Origin: Acidithiobacillus montserratensis
Lineage (GTDB): Bacteria; Pseudomonadota; Gammaproteobacteria; Acidithiobacillales; Acidithiobacillaceae
Assembly: GCF_018853465.1 (NCBI RefSeq)
Contig: NZ_JABBOU010000088.1
Span: forward strand, 1 to 23,900
Length of the DNA stretch: 23,900 nt
Direction: 5' to 3'
The position numbers and the translations under genes were made by a program. Below the pieces are notes generated by a model, which ran no database searches, was not told the origin of the DNA, and worked only from the letters and a program-made list of their open reading frames with translations. Shown here piece by piece: positions 1-7,758 of this stretch; within the stretch, counting starts at the first letter, position 1, and the number at the start of each line of letters is the position of its first letter.

Positions 1-260
1 CCCGCCTCAAGACCGATGGCGTCTTCCCCATCATGGCCACCCAGATGCTCGCCATCGGCGAGGAAACCGGCGCCATCGAAACCATGTCCGGCAAGGTCGC
101 CGACTTTTACGAAAACGACGTGGAAGAATCCGTCAATCGCCTCAGCACCCTCATGGAACCCATGATCATGGTGGTCCTGGGCGTCATCGTCGGCACCCTG
201 GTGGTCGCCATGTATATGCCCATCTTCAAGATGGGCGCGGTGGTGACGCATGGGGGGTGA
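1..260 (+). CDS. pilC: Type IV pilus inner-membrane platform protein PilC, C-terminal end (partial)
   Basis: Only the last 85 or so codons are present; the reading frame enters at base 3. PilC (GspF family) is the polytopic inner-membrane platform on which the PilB and PilT motors act to assemble and retract type IV pili. The visible part carries the typical final F-domain features: a GEETGA motif, a run ending in EPMIMVVLG, a last transmembrane helix rich in V, G and L, and the family-typical ending MYMPIFKMG. The gene ends just inside the next ORF (11-base overlap if that ORF starts at 250). Finding pilC directly followed by minor pilins makes this a single pilus operon. Family assignment is firm; the 5' end lies outside the window. 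Confidence 0.93.
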   Translation, partial: RLKTDGVFPIMATQMLAIGEETGAIETMSGKVADFYENDVEESVNRLSTLMEPMIMVVLGVIVGTLVVAMYMPIFKMGAVVTHGG

Positions 261-897
261 GGGCTGGATGCTGCCCTGCGCTTCCCGCCAATGGAAAGCG
301 TACTGCTATAGCCTTGGATGCACCCGGTCCACCGGAGTAGAGCCAAGTTCGGCCGGGGATGGACTGGTGCATCAGAGTGCAACCGGTTTCACCCTGATCG
401 AATTGATTGTCATCATCGCCATCATGGCCATCATCGCCGCCGTGGCCATCCCCCAGTACAACATCTGGATGATCCGCGCCAATATTCAGAGTGCTTCCGG
501 GCATTTGCAGCAGGACATGGCCTGGGCGGAAGGCTATGCCATCCGCAGTGGTTATCCGGTGCAGGTTTCTATCACTGGGGGCAATCCCTGCTCATGGACC
601 ATCACCCCCCAGGCAGCCAATGTTCAACAGCAGGTACCGCAAATGAGTGCCGGTGAATTTGCCAGCCGTTATCCGAATACCGTGTGCAAGGTGGTTACGG
701 GTTCGACCGTCAGCATCACGCCTACCGGCATGGTCTATCACTCGGGCAACACCATCGGCGGTGCTGCCGTTACCTTTGGCAATGCGGGCCAGAATGCCGC
801 CACCTATGGCTACTGGCTGACCTTGCTCAGTGGCGCGGGCAATGTCCGCAACTGCGCCACCAGCGGCTCCGGCAGTCGCGTGTGTAACCTGCAATGA
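250..897 (+). CDS. fimT: GspH/FimT-type minor pseudopilin
   Basis: Encodes a prepilin-like protein of the GspH/FimT family, expected to be processed by prepilin peptidase and to join the minor-pilin complex that primes pilus assembly. The cleavage signature is G46 followed by FTLIEL, with Glu at mature position +5, then a hydrophobic helix of about 20 residues and a Cys-containing globular tail. Two starts are possible. ATG 250 overlaps the end of pilC and gives a 46-residue leader. GTG 367 has GGGGA (355-359) at good spacing and gives a conventional 7-residue leader (MHQSATG). I give the longer form because every other junction in this operon overlaps or nearly touches, but GTG 367 is a serious alternative. 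The stop overlaps the next start (ATGA). Confidence 0.85.
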   Translation: MGGEGWMLPCASRQWKAYCYSLGCTRSTGVEPSSAGDGLVHQSATGFTLIELIVIIAIMAIIAAVAIPQYNIWMIRANIQSASGHLQQDMAWAEGYAIRSGYPVQVSITGGNPCSWTITPQAANVQQQVPQMSAGEFASRYPNTVCKVVTGSTVSITPTGMVYHSGNTIGGAAVTFGNAGQNAATYGYWLTLLSGAGNVRNCATSGSGSRVCNLQ

Positions 898-1481
898 GTG
901 CGCGCGCTGTGAATATCTGCACAACGGGCCTGCGAAAACGAAGTTTCGTGGAGCACAGCGGAACAAATTGTCTTGAATCTTTGGGCTTGGAGCCTTTGGA
1001 CTTCGAACCTTTGGGTATGAGGTCTGGGGATTCTTCGACCGGCGCTGGCAGCGTAGAGTTTGCCGCTACCGACCAGACTGGCTTGACGCTGATCGAGGCA
1101 ATGGCCACCCTGGCCATTTTCGCCATTGGTTCCTTGGGCATATTGAGTCTTTTTCTGGGCAGCTTTTCCATGTCCGCCCAGAACCAGAACCTGACCTCGG
1201 GCTATGAAATCGCCCAGAGTGCCGTGGGTGTGCTGCGGGCCAATGGTGCCCAGGCCCTGACGCTCGATGGGGCAACGGTGAGCGCCACCCAGGCCAGCAA
1301 CACCTTGCTGAGCCCGGTTTCACAGGTCATGAGCGCCTATGGTATGCCACCCCAAAGTCAGGTCAATCTGGGCGTTACTCCGCTCAATGGTAATGGTCAG
1401 TGCCCCTGCACGGCGACGGTATCCGTTTCCTGGGGTAATGGCGCCCAGACCTACACCACCCAAACCATCGTGGGTTACTGA
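894..1481 (+). CDS. pilV: PilV-like type IV minor pilin
   Basis: Prepilin-like protein with cleavage motif QTG|LTLIEA (G63/L64), Glu at +5, a hydrophobic helix of about 25 residues and a modest C-terminal domain ending in a typical TQTIVGY strand. Position between fimT and pilW, and its size, point to PilV. The start at ATG 894 overlaps the preceding stop as ATGA, suggesting translational coupling, and gives a 63-residue leader, far longer than usual. The only nearer in-frame ATG is at 1017 (22-residue leader), which lacks a visible Shine-Dalgarno. The leader includes three imperfect 15-base tandem repeats. Expected location after processing: inner membrane, then pilus tip complex with PilW, PilX and PilY1. 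Confidence 0.85.
   Translation: MSARAVNICTTGLRKRSFVEHSGTNCLESLGLEPLDFEPLGMRSGDSSTGAGSVEFAATDQTGLTLIEAMATLAIFAIGSLGILSLFLGSFSMSAQNQNLTSGYEIAQSAVGVLRANGAQALTLDGATVSATQASNTLLSPVSQVMSAYGMPPQSQVNLGVTPLNGNGQCPCTATVSVSWGNGAQTYTTQTIVGY
972..1016 (+). repeat. Three tandem imperfect 15-bp repeats in the pilV leader
   Basis: Three in-frame 15-base units (972-986, 987-1001, 1002-1016) encode LESLG, LEPLD and FEPLG, so each follows the pattern (L/F)-E-x-L-x. They lie upstream of the prepilin cleavage site, in the part that would be removed. Copies differ at several bases, so this is an old or selected repeat rather than a recent slippage product. Function is unknown. Confidence 0.7.
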
Positions 1482-1482
1482 C

Positions 1483-2730
1483 ATGCAATACTTTCCCCTC
1501 CTCCCCGACGCCACCAGCAGAAATCAGACCATCGGCAATCCAGAAAACGCCATTTCATGGAGCGCGGCAGAAGAAAATGGCCTCACCCTGGTGGAGTTGC
1601 TGGTATCTCTGGTAGTAGTCGGCCTGTTGGCTACCGCCATCTTCAGCTTTTTCCTGAACACCAGCCAAAGCGTGAACCAGCAGTCTGCCAATGGCGAAAT
1701 GTGGCAACGCGGTCGCAACGCCCTGACCATCATGCGCCAGGCCATCGAGTCGGCGGGATATGGGTTGCCCAGCTATAGTCAGTGCCCCAATGGGATTGTT
1801 GGCATCAATAGTACCGGTACGCAAGCCGGTGCACTGGTGGCCATCACGGCCTCGGTGCAAAGTGCTGGCAGCAGCTATGATCCCTCCAGCACTTCGCTGG
1901 GCGGGATTTCCACCTACCAGTTTCAGACAGTCATAGGTGGTGGTAGTTTCGGCGGCGCTCCGGCAACGACAGTACAAAATCATCCTGGAAAAAGCTCTGG
2001 CCTGTTTGTGAGCAATACAGCTCCTCTAGACCCTGGCGACTTGGCTCTGATTGCTCCTCAAGGCGGTGGGACTTGCCTGCTGGGGCAAATCACCAATGTT
2101 GTAGGGAAAGGTACTGTGAATACCGATTGCAATGGTTATACAGGAAAGGGTGAACTTAAGTCGGATGGTCATATCGAATTCAATTCCGGCAGTCACGGAA
2201 ACTGTTTCCAGGCAAACCCGACACAGATATTTTCCCTCTTGACCGGTACAGCAGAATCGCCTTCCTTGAGCGGTGCCAATCTCTATGATCTGGGTTCACA
2301 GAGTTTTCTCTTCGCGCAATTTTCCATCCAGGAGAATCCGGCGGGCAGTACACCTACCCTCTATATGACTCAGTACACAGGATTGCAGGCTACGCCACCG
2401 ACACCCCAGGCGCTGGCCACTGGTGTGGTGGACATCCAGATGCAATATGGCATCGGTAGCAATGGCAGCGTCCAGAGCTGGGTAAGCCCAGAAAATTTTA
2501 CCCCGAGCGCCACCCAAAGCATCGTCGCCGTGCAACTTGCCATGCTCATCCGCAGCACCCAATACCTGCCCAACAGTCTGAGTCCGGCGACTTTTTCAAT
2601 CCTTGGAAATACCTACAAAGTCCCGACCACCGGTGGGCCTGGGTGCCTACAGGGCAACTGCAGACACTACGAATACCATTTGTTCCAGACAGTCATACCC
2701 GTGCGCAACGGGATTTGGGGGAGTGAATGA
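1483..2730 (+). CDS. pilW: PilW-like type IV minor pilin
   Basis: A 415-residue prepilin-like protein with cleavage motif ENG|LTLVELL (G33/L34), Glu at +5, a hydrophobic N-terminal helix and the MRQAIESAGYG segment that is characteristic of PilW proteins. The C-terminal part contains the region QIQYG-like (DIQMQYGIGSNG) followed by a VAVQLAMLIRS strand, also typical. The ATG at 1483 lies one base after the pilV TGA; the same frame is open further upstream, but that part overlaps pilV and is unlikely to be used. The 33-residue leader is longer than normal. PilW works with PilV, PilX and PilY1 in the complex that initiates pilus assembly. Confidence 0.88.
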   Translation: MQYFPLLPDATSRNQTIGNPENAISWSAAEENGLTLVELLVSLVVVGLLATAIFSFFLNTSQSVNQQSANGEMWQRGRNALTIMRQAIESAGYGLPSYSQCPNGIVGINSTGTQAGALVAITASVQSAGSSYDPSSTSLGGISTYQFQTVIGGGSFGGAPATTVQNHPGKSSGLFVSNTAPLDPGDLALIAPQGGGTCLLGQITNVVGKGTVNTDCNGYTGKGELKSDGHIEFNSGSHGNCFQANPTQIFSLLTGTAESPSLSGANLYDLGSQSFLFAQFSIQENPAGSTPTLYMTQYTGLQATPPTPQALATGVVDIQMQYGIGSNGSVQSWVSPENFTPSATQSIVAVQLAMLIRSTQYLPNSLSPATFSILGNTYKVPTTGGPGCLQGNCRHYEYHLFQTVIPVRNGIWGSE

Positions 2731-3365
2731 ATACCCGTCCTACCCATGAACGAGACTGTTCAGCCCCCGAGCAGGCGGAGCGCGGCGCAATTCTGGTGGT
2801 CGTACTGGTGCTGATTTTTGCCGTGACCCTGGCCCTGCTTGCCTATCTGTACCTCAACAAGAACAATACCCTCATTGCCAGCAATCTGGCGATACAGAAT
2901 GCCGCGCAGGAAGCGACGGATGTCGGCTTACAAGATGCCGCAGCATGGTTGAATACTCAGCCTAACTGGCCAGAAGTGATGGCAGCAGGCAACAGCTCCG
3001 CACTGGCACCTTATTTTCTTTTGAGCATGCCCGCTAATGGATACGCAACTGCTCCAGTAACCAGCAGCACGCCCATTCAGGCTCCTTCTGACCCCAGTTT
3101 CTGGAGTAACTGTGCAGGAACTAGCTGCCATCAGCTCACAAAACCGGTTACTTTTGCGTCCCAAAGTTTTCAGGTCGAATACGTCATTTTCCCATCTGGA
3201 GGCATGTCCACCCAACTGGGTGGCAATGAACAGAGTCAAACGGGCGGCGGGAATGGCTCTATCCAGTCTCGATATTATGTGGTCTTTGTTCATGCCCAGC
3301 GTAGCAATAGTGGGGGCTTGGGTGTGACGGTGCAGGCGGTGATAAGAAAGGTGATAAGCGGATGA
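2727..3365 (+). CDS. pilX: PilX-like type IV minor pilin
   Basis: A 212-residue protein starting inside the pilW stop (ATGA overlap). After a short polar leader ending ERG (residues 18-20) comes a strong transmembrane helix (AILVVVLVLIFAVTLALLAY), the arrangement seen in PilX proteins, which lack the FTLIE signature but keep the RG-A-hydrophobic start. The conserved PilX pattern of QNAAQEATDVGLQDAAAWL follows the helix. The C-terminus ends in a VQAVIRKV strand. Its position between pilW and pilY1 supports the assignment; PilX is expected to help place PilY1 at the pilus tip. Confidence 0.85.
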   Translation: MNTRPTHERDCSAPEQAERGAILVVVLVLIFAVTLALLAYLYLNKNNTLIASNLAIQNAAQEATDVGLQDAAAWLNTQPNWPEVMAAGNSSALAPYFLLSMPANGYATAPVTSSTPIQAPSDPSFWSNCAGTSCHQLTKPVTFASQSFQVEYVIFPSGGMSTQLGGNEQSQTGGGNGSIQSRYYVVFVHAQRSNSGGLGVTVQAVIRKVISG

Positions 3366-6300
3366 ATACTAGAATCAAAAAAGCTGTATCTGTTCTTCTG
3401 ATGACAGGTATAAATTTCTTACCATTGCAAGGAATAACACCCTTTGCATATGCTGCTAATACTAGCCTGAACACACCTCCTAATGAACAGCCTCAAGTAC
3501 TAATCCTTCTGGATAACTCTCAAGGTATGGCCGGGGTACTTCAGTCCACAAACAGTTATAGCACGCAAACAGCAACAGCACCTGTTCTCTCTACCCAGCT
3601 TTCCGGAGCAATTATGACCGGTTCTGGGTTATCCCCTCAAAACAATGCATCTAGCTCACCACCTTTTTACCAAACAAGCAACTTTATTCCGCCTGCATAT
3701 GGTTCAGCAAACACAGTAGTTCCCTATACCCTGTCATGTGGGGCTCCAGGACTTACTGCGGCAGCACAATCTGCTTGTAGCAGTATAAATAAAAATGGAT
3801 ATGTTGATAATTCCCCATCCATGTTAAATGGTATTGAGGTGTCATTAGCCAGTGTTTTAAGCAACCCGACTTATGAAAACAATCTTCAGTTTGCATTGGA
3901 AACCTATCAGACAGGGACTCCTAGTCTTTACCATACCTGGGTTTATTACATGAGTGGCAATGATGGATTCTCATTCAGCGCCAGCAATAGTGCAAACATA
4001 GCTGTTGCCAATCCCTGCTACAAAAATTTTAGCAATTCATGCAAGGCAATTAACAATAAATTCAAAAAAAATAATAACCCCCCACCAATAGGTACATCTG
4101 CGCTTTTTTCTAGCCCTATATTATATATAAACGATTCAAGTGACGACCCAATCATCAACGATGTTCTATACGATACAAGTGATACAGCAAACGCAGTCGG
4201 ATCCGGACCAAATAAAAAATTATCAGATTTTTCTCTATCAGATTATGAGAATAAATCAATAGTTATATACTACAATAAGTATTCAAATGGCATAGCCGCC
4301 GGAGCTGGCCCGACAAGTGCCGGTTTCACGCCAAGCAGCCCTGAAGTCTGGTATTCTTTAAGGGGATATGGTTTTAACGCTTCAGTTACAAAGAATAGTG
4401 GGAAAATACTCGTCCCATTGTCTTCGTCTTATAATAATACAAACAGTGTAAACAGTATCTTAAAATATATCGGGCCAGAAACCTTTCCCGCCGGAAGTAC
4501 GATTACCGCATCTGCCGGGTATTCGCCAGTTGCTGGCGCTTTTTCCAAAGCACTCAACTACCTCACAGCTAGTTCTACGCCAAAGACCTGTGGACAGAAA
4601 TATGTCATTTTCATTACAGACGGACAACCAACCATGGGTACCAGAGGACATGTTTATCCTCCACTTGGAAGCTTGTCTGCACAAACACTAGGGGTTACAC
4701 CCATCACGGCCAGTACCTGGAGTTCAACTAATAACAAGGCGGTAGTTGAATCCATTCAGGAAATCCAGAAGCTTGCGAATCAGGGTATCAAGACTTATGT
4801 CCTTGGCGTAGGTTCTGCTGTTGCTCCCGCCACTGCTGGAACAACAAGTGCGCAGCAAGCGGTAGCGCAGCAAGGTCAGGCAGTACTCACAGCAATGGCT
4901 CAGGCGGGTGGTACAACCAGTTATTACTCTGCACTGACTCAAAGCGATGTGCGCGCCGCCTTGAATAATATTGTTGCCAATATTCTTGGAAAAAGCGTGG
5001 TATCTTCCTATGCGGCACCGCCGACAGTCACAACGGGATCCCTGGAGTTTCTCCTCAAGAATGTCAATCCAATAAATGGTCAGGGTGATTTATATGCCTA
5101 TCCTGTCACCAACAATGGCAGTGTCAGTAGCACGGCCAGTTGGACTGCCAATGGGATAATGACTGCCGCAACCCGATCTACTGCCTTGTATACAACCCCC
5201 TCGAGCGGGACCAATGGGGGAGGTTCGCCGCAGACTTTTTCAACAGTTGCCTCCAACGACCCGACCGCTTTTGGTACTAACTTGCCCAACAACATGACCG
5301 CCAGCGATATTGCCAGCTACACCACCAATCCCTCTTACGATAATGGCACCTATCTCGGCGGGAGATACTCCGGCTGGTTTGTGGGGCTGCCCAGTTCCTC
5401 ACCGGCCGAGGTGCTCACTCCACCCAGTAACGCCAACCTGCTCAGCAATCCCGGATACCTGAGTTTTGCTTCCAGTCATGCTAACCGGCAGAATACAGTA
5501 CTGTTTTCTGACAACGACGGGTTTCTCTATGCCATTGGTTACACGAATCCAAACCCAGGATCTAACATTGGAACCCAAAAGTTACTCTGGGGCTGGATGC
5601 CCGGTGCGTTGCTATCTTTGCTTCAGGGATACACGAAATTCTGGCAAGGGAGTAACATGGGTAATTTTCAGACGATTGATGCCTACAATAGCACTGGTTC
5701 TAATACGGGTTGGCATACTTATGTCGTAGGTGTGGCTGGCGGTGGCAGTATCTATTACGATTTGCAACTCAAAGGCACGCAAGCACCCCAACTAGGTTCG
5801 GTCGTTGCCCAGTATCAGTTAACCGGAGATTCCCAACCGCAACCCAGTGCCCCGGTGTTCTATCAGGTGAATACGCCCGGCGCAAGCAATTTCGGGGAAA
5901 GCTGGGCGCTTTTTGCCATTAATTCATCTAGCTTATCCTATTTAGGCGTGCTGAATGTAACTAGCGGTCAAGCGACGCTGGACGAATTACCGTTCACGAA
6001 CACGGCCACACCTTATTTAGACAGCAATGGCAATCTCTTTCTAGGAGATAGTAGCGGTAATGTTTATGAGATGAGTGCATCCACTTTGAATACAGTATTG
6101 AACAACAACTCCAGCAACCCCATACCTTATAGCGATTTTGGGTCGACCCCAATTACTAATTATGTCACGAACTGGCCCAGTGGTCTCAAAACCAACGTTC
6201 AGTTCATCGGCGGCACCTATTACCAAGGGAAAAACTATCTGCGTGTGCAGGGGCCCAATGGCATTACCATTTTCAGCCAGATGAACGGCACCTGGTCACC

Positions 6301-6778
6301 CGTATGGACGACCTATGCGGGTGGTGCGGGTACATGGAGTGGTGGAACAGCTTATACATCGTCAAGCAGCTCTGGTAATAGCTCCACCAGTACTAGCATC
6401 ACCCCGTTACCTAGTGGCTCTGCCATATCTGACCAGGCCCTCATCAATGCGGGCAATGTCATCGTACCGGTTACCATTCCTCCCGGCTCTAATACTTGTG
6501 GCACCAATACGGCAGCATATTACATCTACTCATTGGGGAACGGAATATTCCCATCTGGGGCCTATACTTCACCAACAGGCGGTAAAATAACCCAAGGATA
6601 TATAATTGGTGAGGGAAATGCATTCACGCCCACGGTAACCATGTTCAATGGCCGCCAGTTATTGCAAGGTGCAGCCAATAAGAATACTACGGGTGGAACC
6701 TCCAACTTTCCGGCGGCTATAGGTGCTGGCCTCCCGCTGGGTGGCCCTGTGGCCTGGCGGCTGGTCCTGACCCAGTAA
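3362..6778 (+). CDS. pilY1: PilY1-like pilus tip adhesin / assembly protein
   Basis: A 1138-residue secreted protein that starts within the pilX stop (ATGA overlap). A Sec signal peptide is visible, with a probable cleavage at AYA|AN near residue 31. A von Willebrand A-like region follows: the first MIDAS segment reads LLDNSQGM (D51), so the usual DxSxS ends in Gly instead of Ser, and a second Asp lies in FITDGQPT near residue 420. The C-terminal third resembles the PilC/PilY1 beta-propeller domain (VLFSDNDGFLYAIG near 717; LDSNGNLFLGD near 886, which could be a calcium loop). Bases from about 3362 to 5000 are much more AT-rich than the rest. PilY1 is the usual tip adhesin and anti-retraction factor. 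Assignment is firm from order, size and domains. Confidence 0.9.
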   Translation: MNTRIKKAVSVLLMTGINFLPLQGITPFAYAANTSLNTPPNEQPQVLILLDNSQGMAGVLQSTNSYSTQTATAPVLSTQLSGAIMTGSGLSPQNNASSSPPFYQTSNFIPPAYGSANTVVPYTLSCGAPGLTAAAQSACSSINKNGYVDNSPSMLNGIEVSLASVLSNPTYENNLQFALETYQTGTPSLYHTWVYYMSGNDGFSFSASNSANIAVANPCYKNFSNSCKAINNKFKKNNNPPPIGTSALFSSPILYINDSSDDPIINDVLYDTSDTANAVGSGPNKKLSDFSLSDYENKSIVIYYNKYSNGIAAGAGPTSAGFTPSSPEVWYSLRGYGFNASVTKNSGKILVPLSSSYNNTNSVNSILKYIGPETFPAGSTITASAGYSPVAGAFSKALNYLTASSTPKTCGQKYVIFITDGQPTMGTRGHVYPPLGSLSAQTLGVTPITASTWSSTNNKAVVESIQEIQKLANQGIKTYVLGVGSAVAPATAGTTSAQQAVAQQGQAVLTAMAQAGGTTSYYSALTQSDVRAALNNIVANILGKSVVSSYAAPPTVTTGSLEFLLKNVNPINGQGDLYAYPVTNNGSVSSTASWTANGIMTAATRSTALYTTPSSGTNGGGSPQTFSTVASNDPTAFGTNLPNNMTASDIASYTTNPSYDNGTYLGGRYSGWFVGLPSSSPAEVLTPPSNANLLSNPGYLSFASSHANRQNTVLFSDNDGFLYAIGYTNPNPGSNIGTQKLLWGWMPGALLSLLQGYTKFWQGSNMGNFQTIDAYNSTGSNTGWHTYVVGVAGGGSIYYDLQLKGTQAPQLGSVVAQYQLTGDSQPQPSAPVFYQVNTPGASNFGESWALFAINSSSLSYLGVLNVTSGQATLDELPFTNTATPYLDSNGNLFLGDSSGNVYEMSASTLNTVLNNNSSNPIPYSDFGSTPITNYVTNWPSGLKTNVQFIGGTYYQGKNYLRVQGPNGITIFSQMNGTWSPVWTTYAGGAGTWSGGTAYTSSSSSGNSSTSTSITPLPSGSAISDQALINAGNVIVPVTIPPGSNTCGTNTAAYYIYSLGNGIFPSGAYTSPTGGKITQGYIIGEGNAFTPTVTMFNGRQLLQGAANKNTTGGTSNFPAAIGAGLPLGGPVAWRLVLTQ

Positions 6779-6819
6779 GGATTGCTCTCGCAGTGCATAT
6801 CGGAAGCCAGGGAGCAGGC

Positions 6820-7082
6820 ATCAGTACGAAATCGTCGATATGCACCGGGTGGATTGCGCCCGCCTGCTTGCCGAGGACAGTCCTGATGCCCTGGTGCTGG
6901 CCGTCTTATGCGATTTTCAGGATCGTTCGCCACGGGGTGGTCATCCGGTATATTCTGGACCGGCTGAAGGTGCTGACGGAAGGCACCCCGGCGCGTTTTC
7001 GGGATTATCTACAGAACTGGAAGCCTGGGCCGGGCAGGTGCTGGATGGCATCGGCTTGGAGCAGATTTTTCCTGACGCCTGA
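6820..7082 (+). pseudogene. Rpn/DUF4351 family nuclease gene, 3' remnant (copy 1)
   Basis: Bases from about 6820 match the second half of the full-length Rpn gene (from about 8209), including the segment encoding EIVDMHRVDCARLLA. Unlike that copy, this one keeps GAG (Glu) where the other has TAG. It is not functional: an extra base near 6938 (CCACGGGGTGG against CCACGGGCGG) shifts the frame, and a segment equivalent to about 8399-8634 is deleted, joining GGATTATCT to ACAGAACTGG out of frame. The 5' half is missing. It ends with the same C-terminal codons (IFPDA-type, TTTTTCCTGACGCCTGA) and shares the flank ATTTAAATTTT with the full copy. Bases 6779-6819 between pilY1 and this remnant show nothing recognisable. 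Confidence 0.85.
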
Positions 7083-7091
7083 ACGGCCTAT

Positions 7092-7109
7092 CCTTGGCTA
7101 TGACCAAGG
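7092..7109. other. Short hairpin-forming inverted repeat
   Basis: CCTTGG and CCAAGG form a perfect 6-base stem around a 6-base loop, between the Rpn remnant and the antitoxin gene that ends at 7160. There is no T-run on either side, so it is not a convincing intrinsic terminator. It is absent from the matching 3' flank of the full Rpn copy. Confidence 0.3.
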
Positions 7110-7122
7110 TGTTGCAGCCGCG

Positions 7123-7133
7123 ATTTAAATTTT
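7123..7133. repeat. Shared 11-bp boundary ATTTAAATTTT, copy A
   Basis: ATTTAAATTTT follows the Rpn remnant here and recurs at 8747-8757 after the full-length Rpn gene. Sequence similarity between the two Rpn 3' flanks stops at this element; beyond it one flank enters the BrnT/CopG pair and the other the Phd/VapC pair. At 8749 the element contains the stop codon of the vapC-like pseudogene. Confidence 0.55.
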
Positions 7134-7159
7134 GGGGCTTGTATCGCCATGAAAGCGCC

Positions 7160-7435
7160 TCAGTCCGTCCGGCGACTTTCGTTGACATCATCAGAAAGCC
7201 ACACTTTGATGAGTGATTGATAGGGCATATCGCGCTTGTTTGCTTCAATTTTGATGCGATCCAGCAAAGTTTCGGGCAAACGCAATGATATGGTTCTGGT
7301 AGAGGGTTTCAGTTTGGGAAAAGAGGTATGTTGAGCCTGGCCCCAGTCCAGATAATCAGCAGAGTCATGATTTTCCCAAAACACCCTTTCTTCGGCTTCG
7401 TCTTTGAATTCAGGCGTCTTTCTCAGATTGCTCAT
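7160..7435 (-). CDS. CopG-family antitoxin (partner of BrnT)
   Basis: A 91-residue protein whose N-terminal half (KTPEFKDEAEERVFWENHDS, then DYLDW) is the hallmark of CopG-type antitoxins that pair with BrnT toxins. The C-terminal half (residues about 46-85) looks like a ribbon-helix-helix DNA-binding domain (RTISLRLPETLLDRIKIEA, then YQSLIKVWL). It would bind and neutralise the toxin and repress the shared promoter. The toxin gene comes first and the two overlap by 26 bases, the usual BrnT-antitoxin order. GAGG lies 7 bases before the ATG at 7435. Nothing looks broken. A BrnA-type name would also be reasonable; the fold, not the exact subfamily, is what I am sure of. Confidence 0.88.
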   Translation of the reverse strand: MSNLRKTPEFKDEAEERVFWENHDSADYLDWGQAQHTSFPKLKPSTRTISLRLPETLLDRIKIEANKRDMPYQSLIKVWLSDDVNESRRTD

Positions 7436-7724
7436 AAATGGTCCTCTCTTTGCGATGCATGTCCCGCGCAGAAATCACACGAATCATGGTACCGCTCTGT
7501 CTCAACGTGAAAGTAATATGGAGCAACCTTGCATCATCGGTTTTACCCAGTGCGTGGTAACGGATTTCTGCGTGGCTGTGTTTGGCATCTTGCAGTACCA
7601 AAAGCGGTTCATTAAAGAAAACGGCCTCCGCTTCTGATTGGCTAACATCATGTTTTTCCACGTTCTTACGTGAGTTACCTTGATCCCAATCAAAGCCTGC
7701 AACTTTTGCTGCCCAAATATCCAT
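7410..7724 (-). CDS. brnT: BrnT-family ribonuclease toxin
   Basis: A 104-residue protein matching the BrnT (RelE-like fold) pattern: FDWDQGNSRKNVEKHDVS near residues 11-28, EAEAVFF, an ALGKTDD segment, LLHITFTLR, and the terminal strand and helix IRVISARDMHRKERTIYE. BrnT toxins cleave mRNA and block translation until bound by their antitoxin. The conserved FxWDxxKxxxNxxKHxVS and RxISARxxxxxER motifs are both present, so the toxin appears intact. It is the first gene of a two-gene - strand operon with its own promoter and a palindrome at 7729-7758. It lies between two directly repeated Rpn copies. Confidence 0.9.
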   Translation of the reverse strand: MDIWAAKVAGFDWDQGNSRKNVEKHDVSQSEAEAVFFNEPLLVLQDAKHSHAEIRYHALGKTDDARLLHITFTLRQSGTMIRVISARDMHRKERTIYEQSEKDA

Positions 7725-7728
7725 AAAC

Positions 7729-7758
7729 GTATATTACCAACATATACCACAAGGTCAA
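7729..7758 (-). promoter_or_regulatory. brnT promoter with overlapping inverted-repeat operator
   Basis: On the - strand, TTGACC (7758-7753) is followed after 16 bases by TAATAT (7736-7731), a plausible sigma-70 promoter just upstream of the brnT ATG at 7724. An inverted repeat with perfect 6-base arms, GTATAT and ATATAC (7729-7734 and 7742-7747, 7-base spacer), covers the -10 region. Such a site is where a ribbon-helix-helix antitoxin would be expected to bind for autoregulation. The match is by eye; binding is inferred. Confidence 0.55.

Noticed and set aside
7092..7109. Hairpin as a terminator for the Rpn remnant or antitoxin
   Set aside because: Stem of only 6 bases and no following T-run in either direction.
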